Below, piece by piece: positions 35,623 through 46,835 of a stretch of 64,000 nt of DNA. The position numbers and the translations under genes were made by a program. Every line of letters starts with the position of its first letter. Position 1 is the first letter of the stretch. The notes beneath the pieces are model-generated. The model worked only from the letters and a program-made list of their open reading frames with translations, did not search any database and was not told the origin of the DNA. This stretch comes from Cinnamomum chago (lineage: Eukaryota; Streptophyta; Magnoliopsida; Laurales; Lauraceae). The stretch lies in NCBI GenBank assembly GCA_038049695.1, contig CP142456.1, forward strand, positions 78,143,422-78,207,421. Reading direction: 5' to 3'.

Positions 35623-38600
35623 CAACTGAGCCCGCACACACAAAAAGAGAGCCTACAATAACCGTAGGTCACTTAACTTCATCAATATCCTATATTCAGT
35701 GGGCTACATCACGGAGAGATCCGGACCATTCATTGGATGAGTTCTGAGTGTCCCACTCACATTTTCTGCTGTGGTGAGGGGGGAAAGTGGAAATCAACAG
35801 TGGGACCCACATATTGAAAATCTGAACACCAAGTGAATGCCTCGCCAGTTATATGGGATTTCCCTAAAAAAAATTTCAGGTGATTGAAAATATGATTAAT
35901 AATGTGATTAATGAAATCTCATGCATTGTTACTCTATGTGTTATATGGACCCCATTATCGAGATATGGATGCTCAAGATCAATGCATTATTTAGAGATTG
36001 AAGGGTGTTTTTGAGGATGTCAATGGAAGAAATGTGGCTTTCTGAGAGTCACAGAAGAGAGGTAGGTGCATTCAATAGTTTGGATACCAGACAGGTTCGA
36101 CACGGTTGGTCTATATTGAGGTTGAACCAAACTGGTTTCAACAAAACCTCCCACCGTTTAGTTTAATCATGCCCAAACCATTAAACCAATTGATTTTTTT
36201 TTAAACCTTCTTGTTACTGCTGAAATGTGACATTTAGACCCATTACTATTCATAACGATAGCGGCCGATGGACCCCAATCGGTCCAAGTCAACCTAAGTC
36301 CAACTGAGAGTTGAGAATTCAGACCGTTAAATGGGTCACTTATGCATAGATTTCGACACACAAAATTTCAATCCACATTATATATGTATATTTGTCTATA
36401 TATTTGCAAAATTGTATGTGATACACATTTTTAAGTATTTACTTGGCACGTATAAAGTGTGCTCCTCGGTTGTTAATGGGCCTTCAAAATTACTCGGCCG
36501 CATTTGGATTAGGGCCTTAACTGGACACATCCATTTAACGGGCAGGTAACGGCCTCCTACATTTCTTGTCTGGCGTATGGCATGCCCAGAACTGGTATGT
36601 AGGGTCTCTGTATCAGGCCCAGTCATCGATTCGGACCATTCAATCCTCCTCGAGCCCAGAATTGCGATCAATTAGGTCCAGCCCAGACCTGCCTGTTGAC
36701 ACACATGCATAGGGGGATCGGCTTGATCCAAACCAACGTGCTTACAAAATAATGTAACCCCCGCAACTACAAGGTTTTGCGCACATAATGCTCACTAAGA
36801 AATTGATTAGTAGGCCCATTATGATATAATTATGGGACCATAACCAATGACATTAATCAACAAAACTGAGGGCAGTTTACAGGATAAAATGGTGACCATA
36901 GTGCCTGTTTTCAGCAATTTGGGCTTTGGTACAAAGATACTAATAAAAATCTATGATACCCATATGTTTCCCACACATGATCCAAGCATCAGAGGGGAAC
37001 AGATTGATTTCCAGGTGGTAGGGATTGGAGGGCAGCTCCAAGCCAAGAAGACAAGAGGGTGGTCTCTGAAAGGGATATGGAAGTTGTATCCAAAGGCAAC
37101 TTAAGCATCAAATTGCACAAGTTAAGAGTTGAAAATGGATGGGTCTTAAATGCAATGGCCACCATTTGGAGCAGCCAGCAGACAAAATATTTAGGATTTC
37201 TGTTGGCATGTAGACCTACATAGGCCCTGCATGTGTCCTACCTAGAAAGAGCCTCTACAACAATTTAAGGAGTCATTAATTCCAAAATGAGAACAAATGG
37301 TCAAACTTTAGATGGCTATTTCACCAACGGAGTGATGTAAAAATGTCACACGAAACTGATAGCAAAACAAGTCTAGAGGTTCAAACTTCAAACAATTAAG
37401 ACAGGTCTAAGAAAAAAAAATTCATAAAGGATAGTAGCAAGGATAGATATGAAGAAGTACAACCTATCTAAGAATTTCATTTACAACCAAAATATGTAGC
37501 CAACCCCAACATAGTTGGGTCTTGGGACAAAAGCTTTAATGATGATAACAATTGGTATGATGATCACCAGCCTCACAGCATAAGTCTCCAAGCAAACATA
37601 ACAATCTCAAACTCAGTTTCAAGTAGGCAAACGATCCTCACAAAATGACCTTCCCTGGTACAATGCTTAACTAGTCATTTCACACCCATTACAAGATTTG
37701 ATCACATTTTTTTATAACTTAAAATAAAATTTTAAAGTTATCGAGCACTTAACCTCAAGGTTAAAATACAACCATCTTAACCACCCTTTTTTCAAAGGTA
37801 TTGATCACATTTTTTTTTTTTAAAGTCTGGCCTCAGCTGCTGTTAAGTTTCAGGAGGAGTTGAGGCAAAGCAGGGTATAACTACCGTCAAACAGATAAAT
37901 ATGTTGAGAATTCACTAATGACCAACTCAAATTTCTCTATAGGTGTTCCAGTAGCAGATCACTCAATAGAAGAAAAGGGCAAGATTAAAGTTCCCTTTTT
38001 TTGTACTGCAGTCAGGGATCAAAGCCCACACCCCTCATCCATTTGGGTTATTTTGTAATTTCACATGAAAATGCATGTGGATCAGGACTTGGATCAGGAT
38101 GAGACTCATCAATGAGATTACATTAAAAAGGAAAGAGGGCCCCAAAAAGAAAAGGAATGATAGAAAGCTGTGTCATTCTTCACAGACCGCAGGCAACAAA
38201 AGAAAAAGGAGTGGCTTAAGACCAACCCTGAAAAGGGCAAAATAATACATGTCATGATAAGAGAGAGAAATTAAATCTCACTTTAGCAACATATCTTCTC
38301 AAAAAGTTCAATACATTAGTTCTACCATTAGCAATTAATATAGTTAGGTCAACTGCTAATAATAATTTGCATTGAAGATCATGCAGCCCCCGACTTCCAG
38401 TCTGTACAAGCATATTAGGAGAGACCAGTCTTTATTGGTTCAGATTGTTCAACGGATGATACCTAAACCCGGATAGGTCATGGAATGACCATCCAATTGG
38501 TGCAATTCAACAGTTGATTCCGGCCCATGGTTTTTCCATACAGTTCTTCAATTTTTCAACTAAATATCAGCAGCAAACCATTGGATAACCATTCTCAGTT

Positions 38601-39146
38601 AGCCGTGTGTCTTCCAATCTCTTCTGCGGAAAGAGATCATTAAATAAGAATATTAATGTGGATAAGGGTTTGCATATACACCTAAGGATTAGTTCTCAGC
38701 CGTCCCTCGGACTTAGGGCCAAAGGCTCCTGGGCTGGGGTGGGAGATACCCTGGGTTAAATCATGTTAAGGATGATGATTAAATCATGGTCAAATTCGTA
38801 GCCAAGTATGAAAGTGAAATCAAACTAAGGTATCTATATTTTCACCTCACCATTTCTGAGGAAAGAGGTAGGAAAGAAGGAACATGCCATAAACAATTTG
38901 GATTACAGAAATATTAACCCTGACCGTACAAGAAGGCAATTAAAGAAAAACTTTGGGACTACTGAGGGTGAAAATGGGTGTAGGAACAGATCCCAGTTCC
39001 ACCTAGCCAAACTGTCAAATGTTTTTTCCAATTTTATTCTCGAAAGGAATTCTACTGTGGAGGCATATGCAATGGATGGACAAGAGCAAATCTCACCAGC
39101 TACATCTAGCACCAAAAAAAGAAACATGACCTGGTTGTTTCCAGAA
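35623..39146. other. intergenic, no gene apart from an RTE fragment
   Basis: An 85-codon open frame at 36847-37104 has no recognisable motif. GTGGGCCC/GACCGTT-type text recurs (35700-36700), which is common in the repeat background of this window. Confidence 0.4.
37440..37550 (+). mobile_element. RTE-type LINE 3' end fragment
   Basis: Contains ATGTAGCCAACCCCAACATA, then GTTGGGTCTTGGGACAAAAG and a short GATGATGA tail. This is the usual 3' terminus of plant RTE LINEs, which end in a short microsatellite and not poly-A. Only about 110 bp remain. Confidence 0.5.
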
Positions 39147-39180
39147 TCATATTGATTTTTCCAGAGAAAAATCAATATGA
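39147..39180. repeat. perfect 15-bp inverted repeat downstream of the AFB gene
   Basis: Arms TCATATTGATTTTTC and GAAAAATCAATATGA are separated by the 4-nt loop CAGA. It lies about 290 bp past the AFB stop codon, so it could fold as a hairpin in a long 3' UTR or mark the end of transcription. No function can be assigned. Confidence 0.6.
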
Positions 39181-39466
39181 CATGAAAAACTAGAACTTAT
39201 TGTTTTGCCTAAAGGGAAGAATCAAATTCTAAAAGATTTTATCCATTGAATAGATTAGTGGATCACAAGTTCATAGCTAAAACTGCCAATCCTCAGCTAC
39301 AAGAACTAAGACATAACTACAAACATCCTACCTTCGATCCACAAATCAATCTACACTAGACACAACTTCAAATCAAGGAAATCTAATACAGTGATGAATA
39401 CTCTTACCAAGCTTACCAAATAAAAATTCAAGTTATGGACGAAGTCATAATAATATTCCCCTTTGT

Positions 39467-42288
39467 CTACATTGTCCACACAAACTGCGGTGCATCTTTC
39501 CGTGGCCCATCCAGAGTTCGATACACGTACATCTTCTCCACCCTTTGATTATCATCTGGGGTTTCCTCAATCAGATCCTTATCATTTATAATCTCCACAT
39601 TCAGCCTTGGCATCTTTTCTGCAAGCACCTTGCATCCTCGGATGGTAACGTCACAGGACGACATCCAAAGGGATCGCATTGTCTCATACTTCCCCACATC
39701 TGTCAAGAGTGCAGCATTACCAAATGGGCTGTCACGGATTTCTAGCTTGCGAAGGTTCTTGCACCCATTCAACACATAAAGCATCCCCTTGTCACTGTCA
39801 CCGGCAAACGCTATAGAGAGCATCTCAAGGCGCTCCGCATACATTCCAATATACAAGAAGACCTGGTCTGTGAGAAGGCCAGAGAGAGAGAGGCGCCTGA
39901 GGTCTTTACATGACTGAACGATCGCACCAAAGCCCTCATCCAGTGCCTGCGATGTCATATGATCAGGCTTCTTTGGATCGAGGATACACAATCTGAAGCG
40001 GGTGAAACGAGGGCAGTTCTTGGCAACAGTGGTAAGGGCTGCATTAGTCATTTGCTGGCAGAAGTATAACAAAGAATGAAGCTTTGGGCAACCAATGGAG
40101 ACAGAAACCAGGCCTTCCTCTGTTACCCCTGCATTCCCTCCAACATAGGGATCAGAAGGGAACACCCTCAGCTCCTGCAATTCTTTACAGGTAGAAGCTA
40201 CGACTGCCAGCCCCTTGTCTCCAATGCAATCCAAAACCTGCACCAGATCAGGATTTTTAGTTAGGTGTAGAGCAGGAGGTTTGCCATTTCTTATTCCAGT
40301 CAAGTCGGAGACTGTTATTCTTTTCACATGATGCACACATGAACAAGAACGAAACCAATCACCTAACAAGCCCTATCATGGATATATAGGCCATAGATCA
40401 AAGATAATACAAACCGCGGATAATATTAACTTTCAAGGAAACAAAATTGATGACTAGAGGAAGGGTCAACCAAAGACCTCAATACCATCTACTCTTTCCT
40501 TGGGAAAGAACTCCAATGAAAGGATTTGTGTTGTCTGTTCAACGAGATTGTAAGTAAAATGCCCATTTAAGGTGGGGCCCACTGGATGACTTTTGAAGAA
40601 ACAAGTACTAAGGTAGAACACCATTCACACTTCAAAACTTTTACTTATGGTAATCCAACACGAAAGGAAAGAAGTAAAGAGATCGCACCCATAGGCGTTG
40701 AAGTTTCTGGCAGTGTCGAATCAGCTTGATGAGGTCATTGCCCTGAATTGCGGTTGCATAGCTCAAATTTAGCGAAGTAAGCTTTGAGCAAATTGGATAC
40801 ACGGCCAGTAGGCAGCGAGGGGTAACCTCCCAAAACCCAGACAAGCTCTTCACCGATGCACAGTTCCGAAATGCAACGGTAAGCTTTGCCAAAGAATCAG
40901 AGCGTGGCACAAGTATGCACGAACCTGCGCCCAAGTCCATCAACTGAGGTGCTTTCACCAATATCTTACAGAGTATTTCAGCAGGCACCGAACGATTTAG
41001 CCGCAGACTCCTCAAGTTCGGGCATCTGGCCACAAGCCTCTCAAGAGCTACAAGGTTCACTTCTCCTTTCAGGCATGCAAAATTCAGTGAAACGAGAGAC
41101 GTGCAAGAATCAGGAAAACGGCAAAGCCAATGCCCCCTATGGTCATCCACATCATTTTCCTGTAAATCTAGCTCTCTCAGAAACCTACAGTGTCAAGAAA
41201 AATGTCTCAGCGCCAATTGCTTGCATTCCTAATTACATATCTTGAGTAATCAAAGCAATAGAAAACAAGCGGCAGAGACAATATTCAAAGTACTAACACA
41301 GAAGCAAAAGAATCCAACAAAATCTAGCACAATGCGTGCCAGAAGATCAATTCATACAGCCTCTTACAAACAGACAATATTGACCATTTATTTACACAGA
41401 CAATAGGTTAACTAAATCAAATGAGCATCTGTGTTGAATCGCACAGCTAAATTGAATGAACAAATGATAACAATTTGGAGTCCATCGACATGGACCTTGC
41501 CAGAGCATGGAAACAGGATGCTTTCTTCCCTAAAGGATAACGCTGGAAACTATATGCACCTCATTTGTAGCAAGAAGTGCAGAAAAGACATGAAATTCCA
41601 CATGAAGTAGCTCCATAGTTTCATTTCACACCAAAAAACCACAAGTTTCCAAACTATTAACTCCAACTGTAAGATGGGGTGTATCCAAATCTATTTGTTC
41701 ATTCATTGGAAGTGCATAAAAAGTTAATAGCAATAATTCTATAGAATTCCAAATTCAAAATGGAACAAACAGTATTCATTATCAATGGCAATTAGAACAT
41801 GAACAGTTAGAACAATAAAAAATAAAAGCCACAGACCTGCAATTTGCTGCGATGGCGGCGAGCCCATCTGTGGTGAATCCTTCACAGCTGACAAGAACCA
41901 GAGCTTTGAAATTGGGGAAGGCGCGGGAGAGCAGCTCAAGGCTCTCATCCGAGACCACCATCCTCTTCAACCGGAGTTCCTCAAGTCCTGGATAGCTCTT
42001 GGCCATGGCCTCAATCCAAGGGAGCACGAACCCGCCCCATTCGTGGGGGACGAGATTGAAATCGGCGAAATGGGGTTTCCCCTTCAAGCTCAGAGATCTA
42101 ACATTGGGAAACCTCTTGATCAACCGCTCCGGTGCGATCGCATAACAATTCCCTATAAAAACCTTATGCCTGCTCCATCTCTCCACCTTAAACCAAGATT
42201 TGCAGACAAGAGAGGCTGCATTTCGGTCTCTATGGGAAGAGAGGAAGTCGAATACATGCTCTAAAACCTCCTCAGGAAAATACATCAT
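39467..42288 (-). CDS. AFB2/3-like: TIR1/AFB auxin receptor F-box protein, AFB2/AFB3 type
   Basis: Auxin co-receptor and substrate-recognition subunit of an SCF ubiquitin ligase: auxin links it to Aux/IAA repressors, which are then degraded. Exons: 42288-41837, 41184-40689 and 40237-39467, total 572 aa (Arabidopsis AFB2 is about 575). Junctions are AG/GTCTGT...CTGTAG/G inside an Arg codon and TGG/GTGCGA...GTGCAG/GTT between codons, at positions typical of the family. The N-terminal F-box (about residues 3-45) begins [15 protein letters not shown]; leucine-rich repeats fill the rest, ending QFVWTM. Residues matching the auxin contacts of TIR1 are present: H73 in GKPHF, R398 in RFRLCI and S433 in RRLSLSG. 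I chose the first ATG of MMYFPEE, because the frame upstream opens only with TTG. The segment [14 protein letters not shown] and a single intact miR393 site support the AFB2/3 branch over TIR1. All catalytic-complex and ligand-pocket features look intact. Confidence 0.95.
39664..39685 (-). promoter_or_regulatory. miR393 target site in the AFB coding sequence
   Basis: The strand complementary to the mRNA reads TCCAAAGGGATCGCATTG followed by TCTC. The first 18 nt equal the 5' part of miR393 as I know it; mismatches fall only at the miRNA 3' end. The site encodes ETMRSLWMS in exon 3, where miR393 cleaves TIR1/AFB mRNAs in other plants. It implies post-transcriptional control of this receptor by miR393. 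Confidence 0.9.
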
Positions 42289-42320
42289 CTTGGGAGGCAA
42301 AAACCCCAAGCCCCAATGAT

Positions 42321-42711
42321 CTAAGAGTAGAATGCAAGAGGAGCTATTAAGATTCTATTAGCTCCTCCAAACAACGATAGATTAATGGAAAAAAAAAAAA
42401 GGGAAGCTTTCAACTAACAAAACCCTAAATCATGGAGAGGAAATCGATCAGAATCTATCAGATCTCTCCTCGGATTCAGATATCTGCTTTCTTAGATTGA
42501 AAGTGAAAAATAATCCATAGATCTGACGACTGGAAACAAGATAAAAACAGAAGGGTAAAAAAAACCCTAATCACAAGAAGTTCAGATCAAAAAAAGAATC
42601 TTTAACCCTGAGATCAGACACTCGCGAAACTCACAAACATAGTTTTAAAAAAAAATCAAGCTTGCAACGACACAGACTCAATCGAAAAGACCAGATTTCT
42701 CAGAAAATTAC
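42321..42711 (-). other. probable 5' UTR intron of the AFB gene
   Basis: On the gene strand a strong donor (CTAAG/GTAATTTTC, exon ending at 42712) and a pyrimidine-led acceptor (TTCTACTCTTAG, exon resuming at 42320) bracket 391 nt upstream of the start codon. The upstream leader would reach the CT tract near 43200. Inferred from splice-site quality only; transcript data would decide. Confidence 0.45.
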
Positions 42712-43197
42712 CTTAGATAGCAGGAGAATCCGCGACTGAAACTCAGAGGCAACGAAAAAACCCACAATCCATAGATCTGAACTTCCCAAACACCATCGAA
42801 TGCAGCATCAAGACCCTAAATCCCCAATCAAAAACTCCGATCTCGATAATCGAGAAGGACAACTCCGATCGAAGAACAAAAACCTTCAACCCAAAGATCT
42901 GAACTTCGATGAAAAAACTACCAAATCAGGTAAAAATTTAAAAAGATCCGATCTTTGAGAGAAATCTCTCAAGAAAAAAAAGAAACCCTACTCGATAGAT
43001 ATGAGATTGGGTAAATTTACAAGAAATGACACATGATCTGAGACCAAAACCAAACCCTAAATCCAGAAACACCAAAGATGGTAAAAACAAATTGAAGCAG
43101 AGATTTAGATCAGAAGCTGATTAAAGCTGCCAATAAAAGGAAAGAGATCAAAAAACCCTAGAATTTGGGGGGAAATCCAATCTTTCTCTATCATCTT

Positions 43198-43199
<2 letters not shown>

Positions 43200-43228
<29 letters not shown>
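43200..43228. repeat. (CT)n microsatellite near the AFB transcription start
   Basis: About 14 CT units (GA on the gene strand), some 0.9 kb upstream of the AFB start codon and close to where the leader should begin. I see no convincing TATA box next to it. Confidence 0.75.
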
Positions 43229-43231
<3 letters not shown>

Positions 43232-45490
43232 CTCTCTAAACTACGCAGGTCTGTTTACGTTAGCAATCTCCAGAGACCAGTCCTCTCTATCTATCTCCAA
43301 CCCTGGTTAGAACCTTAACTCTATGAGATCCAACGGCTGTGGTTTCAAGTGCGGAGATTTCCGGATGAATCTCAGCCGTTGAAGGGCGTCTGTGTGGGTG
43401 CATGCATGTGTCACTAAAATGTCTTTTCTCTGTAACAGTGTCTGCCAAATAAATCTAGTAGAGTATCTTCTGAGGACAGCCCTCAGGAAACTCTCTCATG
43501 CCATTGCTATGAGGGCATCTGTGGTCCACATCATCATAAATCTAAACCGTTAAATCCACTGGCCCAGCATGTAAAAATTTTACTTTGAAAGGAATTGAAT
43601 ACATAGAAAATTAAAAAATGAAGATTAAAGGTGATTTTTGTTTTACAGTTAATTTTTTGAGCTGACTTTTTTCTTATAGCCCAATATACTAGTACAGTTT
43701 TAAATATATAATCTTTTGGTGGATACAAACCGTGGTACTAGACAAACTAAACTACTTTTGGAGTCTTTGAAAGGAATTAAAATTCATAGAGCACTTAAAA
43801 ATGAAAATTTATTAAAAGTGAATTAGTAAAGATAAGTATCAAATAACATCCTTTTATTACTTGGGAAGAAAGTTTTATTTGATATTTAATATTAATATTA
43901 ACTGTCCTATGTGTTCCATTCGCTTGTATTTTAATGTAAATAAATGGGTCCTTTTGATCTTACTATGTCAATTGATAAGGTGGGCCAGGAATTTAGAGCG
44001 GTTAGGATTTGATTGAAAGGGGCAGCTGATGGATTTGTATGGATGCCCGCAGAGAATTCACCTGTGGCAGTGATCTCAGAGGATACGAATTTGGGGAGTA
44101 GAGAAGAAGTGTGGAAGTGCCCTTGGCTTTGATGAAAATTACAGAAATGCTTCCAATGTGGATAGGAACTGAAGGCGTCAGCCGAACTGGAAATAGTGTA
44201 AAGTTCGAAGGAGCACTGAATATTTATGTACTCGCGGCTGGCCTACTGCTGAGTTGAACCGGATGTTGAGCAGGTTTAGTGGATTAGACCATAATCTCAT
44301 TCATATTCATAAAAGTAAATAAATAATCAAATTTGTTGACTCTATTATCATCATCAAAATCTTATCCACGTTATGTTAGGGTCAACTAAATGAAATACAT
44401 TTTTTTTATTCGAGTTTATCCTTAGCCAAATAGATCGGTGGGTTGAACTTCTTCATGTAGATCATTATTATCTTGATTTAAATTTTCTTTTTTTTAATCT
44501 CATACCGTCTTTTCTTGAAAATCCATCAACTTACATAAAAAGAGAATTTTAATTAGTTGAAAAGTTTGAGTTAATGAAACTAACTAAGGGTGACGTTCAA
44601 ATTCAGTTGGGTCTAGTTTGGCCTGCTTTTTGAGATATAGCACATGAGTAGTTCTTAGAATGAGCTAGTTTTAGATGGGCCTAATCACATACACCACATT
44701 TGAAATATTTTACTTGATTAGCAAACTATCCAAATATTCAAAGGTTTTTTTTTAGTCTATAGAACCTTTCATATTGTTAGGTATTTCGCTTTCAAAATGC
44801 TTATGGTAATTGGTTCCACCTAAATGACAACATTTGAAATTTTCAAATAACCCTAAACATGAATTCTCACATATCTTCTAATCTAACAGCCCCTTAGGTA
44901 GACAATGTCTAATTTCTAAGCTTTGTTTGTTTAATTGTTCGACCAAAAAGTACGCTAGGCCCTTAAAGTTCAAAAATACCTCAATTCAAGCCAAAACTAG
45001 CCTTTTTATAAGGCCTTGATCATCATAAATTAAATGTAGCTACTTATTTCTATTCCCTAAAGTAAGGATCCATAATTGTTATGCCTAATTTAATTTTCAT
45101 AACTAATTACAGGCGAACAAAGTTATAGATAATTAAATTTCAGTGAAGATTTAAGTAAAAGACAAATTAAACATCTAAAAGGATTGTCCACTTGCTCATC
45201 AAATTGTCAAAGGTGGGACACACAATAAATTTGTCCTTAGAAAAAACAAGATTAGGTAAAATAAAACCTGCCAAGCAGTCAACATACAACAAAATCATAA
45301 AATGAGACATTTAAAACTAATTTCACCTTCTCATATATTTTTTTACACACATGACACATGCATATATGTCATTTTCTCTTCATTATCACTTGTAACTATT
45401 CCAAATCTTAAATAGGACTCTTTTATTTGCTGATGTGATTAAGGTCTGATCTTTGCTTTGACCTCTGTCAAACTTGCCCAATCTACTGGA
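43229..45490. other. intergenic upstream of the AFB gene
   Basis: A proximal promoter presumably lies in the first few hundred bases, but I recognise no motif with confidence. The rest is AT-rich without genes. Confidence 0.4.
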
Positions 45491-45734
45491 AACATGGACA
45501 GTGGCGGACTTACATGTAATGGGCTGGGGGCTGAAGCCCCCTCCTAATTGGAGAAAAGCCCATAAGGGCCCTATGGGCCCTTAAGCCCAGCCCCCAGTTA
45601 GAAATGGCCCAAGTCCCCAGTCGGCCAGTCCCCTTTATTTCCCTTACCACTTTAACCTAAAAACAGTAAACCCTTTTCTCTTTCTCTGTTTCTCATCTCT
45701 TTCCCTCCCCCTCTCAAAAATCCCCATCTCAGGA

Positions 45735-45910
45735 CTCAGGCTACTGGGCCTGGCTGCCTCTCATCGATGTCAAATTAGCGCAAGGAATTGCAGCGCCCAA
45801 AAGCAAAAGGGCCGATTTCTCCAAATTGATTGCTCAGACGAAGGAAGATGCTCGTTCTCGCATTAACCCAGATCAGGATTTCTTCGGTTCCGTCAACGAT
45901 GTTTTCAGTG
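45735..45910 (+). pseudogene. exon-like open segment inside the hAT element, unrecognised
   Basis: An open frame runs through SQDSGYWAWLPLIDVKLAQ and on to PKSKRADFSKLIAQTKEDAR and DQDFFGSVNDVFS, ending at a plausible donor (CAGTG/GTAATT). A CT-rich, leader-like stretch precedes it. No ATG opens the frame. I do not recognise the protein; it could be a captured host exon or part of the ancestral element. Confidence 0.35.
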
Positions 45911-46479
45911 GTAATTCAACTGATTGAATGTGTTTGGTTGAGAAGAAGTGGAAAATGATTTACTAGGAGAAGTGGGATTTTTGGATTATGTTTGTTTGGT
46001 TTGATCTGCACCACATTGATGAAAATGAAAGCTGAAATCTTTCATTTCATTCCAGTTTCTGTTGTATTGTTTGGTGTGGCAGAACACTTTCTGGAGTGAA
46101 ATGTGCTGCCTTTTTTGGTGTTACACTACAGGAAATGGTTTTCTACCACTTGGGTCTGAATGTGCTTTCCGAGAAAAATTGTGGAAAATGCTTTCATTTG
46201 GAAAATGAAACCTGCAGAAAATGTTAGTGGGGAATGATGGGAAATTGTTATCCAGTGGAAACCTATTCTCAGTGCTATTCTTTTTTTCTTTTTTTTTGTT
46301 GTTGTTTTGAGGTTTAGATGGTTACCATTATGTTAAATTGTTGATGCATCTTTACATTTGAGCATGACAATACTTACTGCTAACTCATCCACTGCACATG
46401 TGGGATGTGGCAGGCACCAGTCCATATTGTTCAAATTCTAGTTTATTTTATAATGAGTAAAACTTAACAATCCTAACCA

Positions 46480-46584
46480 TCAGATTTGCTTGTCTATATT
46501 GAAAAAGATATATTTAATAGCATTGACGATGAGACAATCATGCAAAGGTTTCAAAACATGAAGAATCGTCGAGGGCAATTGTAA
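46480..46584 (+). pseudogene. C-terminal remnant of a hAT transposase
   Basis: Codons read SDLLVYIEKDIF, then NSIDDETIMQRFQNMKNRR, then GQL and a stop. This matches the C-terminal end of plant hAT transposases of the TTF-type/ZMYM1 zinc-finger group. A stop codon lies immediately upstream, so only this tail survives. It confirms both the family and the orientation of the host element. Confidence 0.8.
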
Positions 46585-46835
46585 AAGCTTTGTTTGAGGG
46601 TTTTTTTGTTTTTTTTGCTAAAGAAAATCTTTTGTAATTAGGTGATCAACTGATCATGACTTTTGATGATAGAATGTTAGCTAATCATGTAATTCGATAT
46701 TTTGTAAATGCAAGACATTTTCTCTTTTGCAAAAGTTAATGTTAAAAAATACCAACAAAATATCAATTGACTTTTTCAAGTGACTATCTTAAGCCCCCAC
46801 CAAGTCAAAATCCTGGGTCCGCCACTGAACATGGA

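Larger units (their letters stand above)
45499..46827 (+). mobile_element. hAT transposon, internally deleted (1329 bp)
   Basis: Perfect 11-bp terminal inverted repeats, CAGTGGCGGAC and its complement, and a perfect 8-bp TSD AACATGGA (45491-45498 and 46828-46835) identify the hAT superfamily. Subterminal GGGGCT/AAGCCCC blocks extend the inverted ends. The right part keeps a transposase C-terminus and the left part an exon-like open segment. The element cannot be autonomous. Confidence 0.93.

Noticed and set aside
36847..37104. 85-codon frame MTLINKTEGSLQDK
   Set aside because: No recognisable domain and no flanking exons; reported only as intergenic.
39147..39180. The 15-bp hairpin as a microRNA precursor
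   Set aside because: Arms of 15 bp and a 4-nt loop are too short for a plant pre-miRNA.
40238..40369. Upstream part of the open frame running into AFB exon 3, as a separate gene start
   Set aside because: It is intron read-through; the acceptor GTGCAG/GTT at 40237 restores the known protein.
42289..42309. Seven extra residues before MMYFPEE in the AFB protein
   Set aside because: The extension opens with TTG, not ATG; the ATG at 42288 gives the usual family N-terminus.
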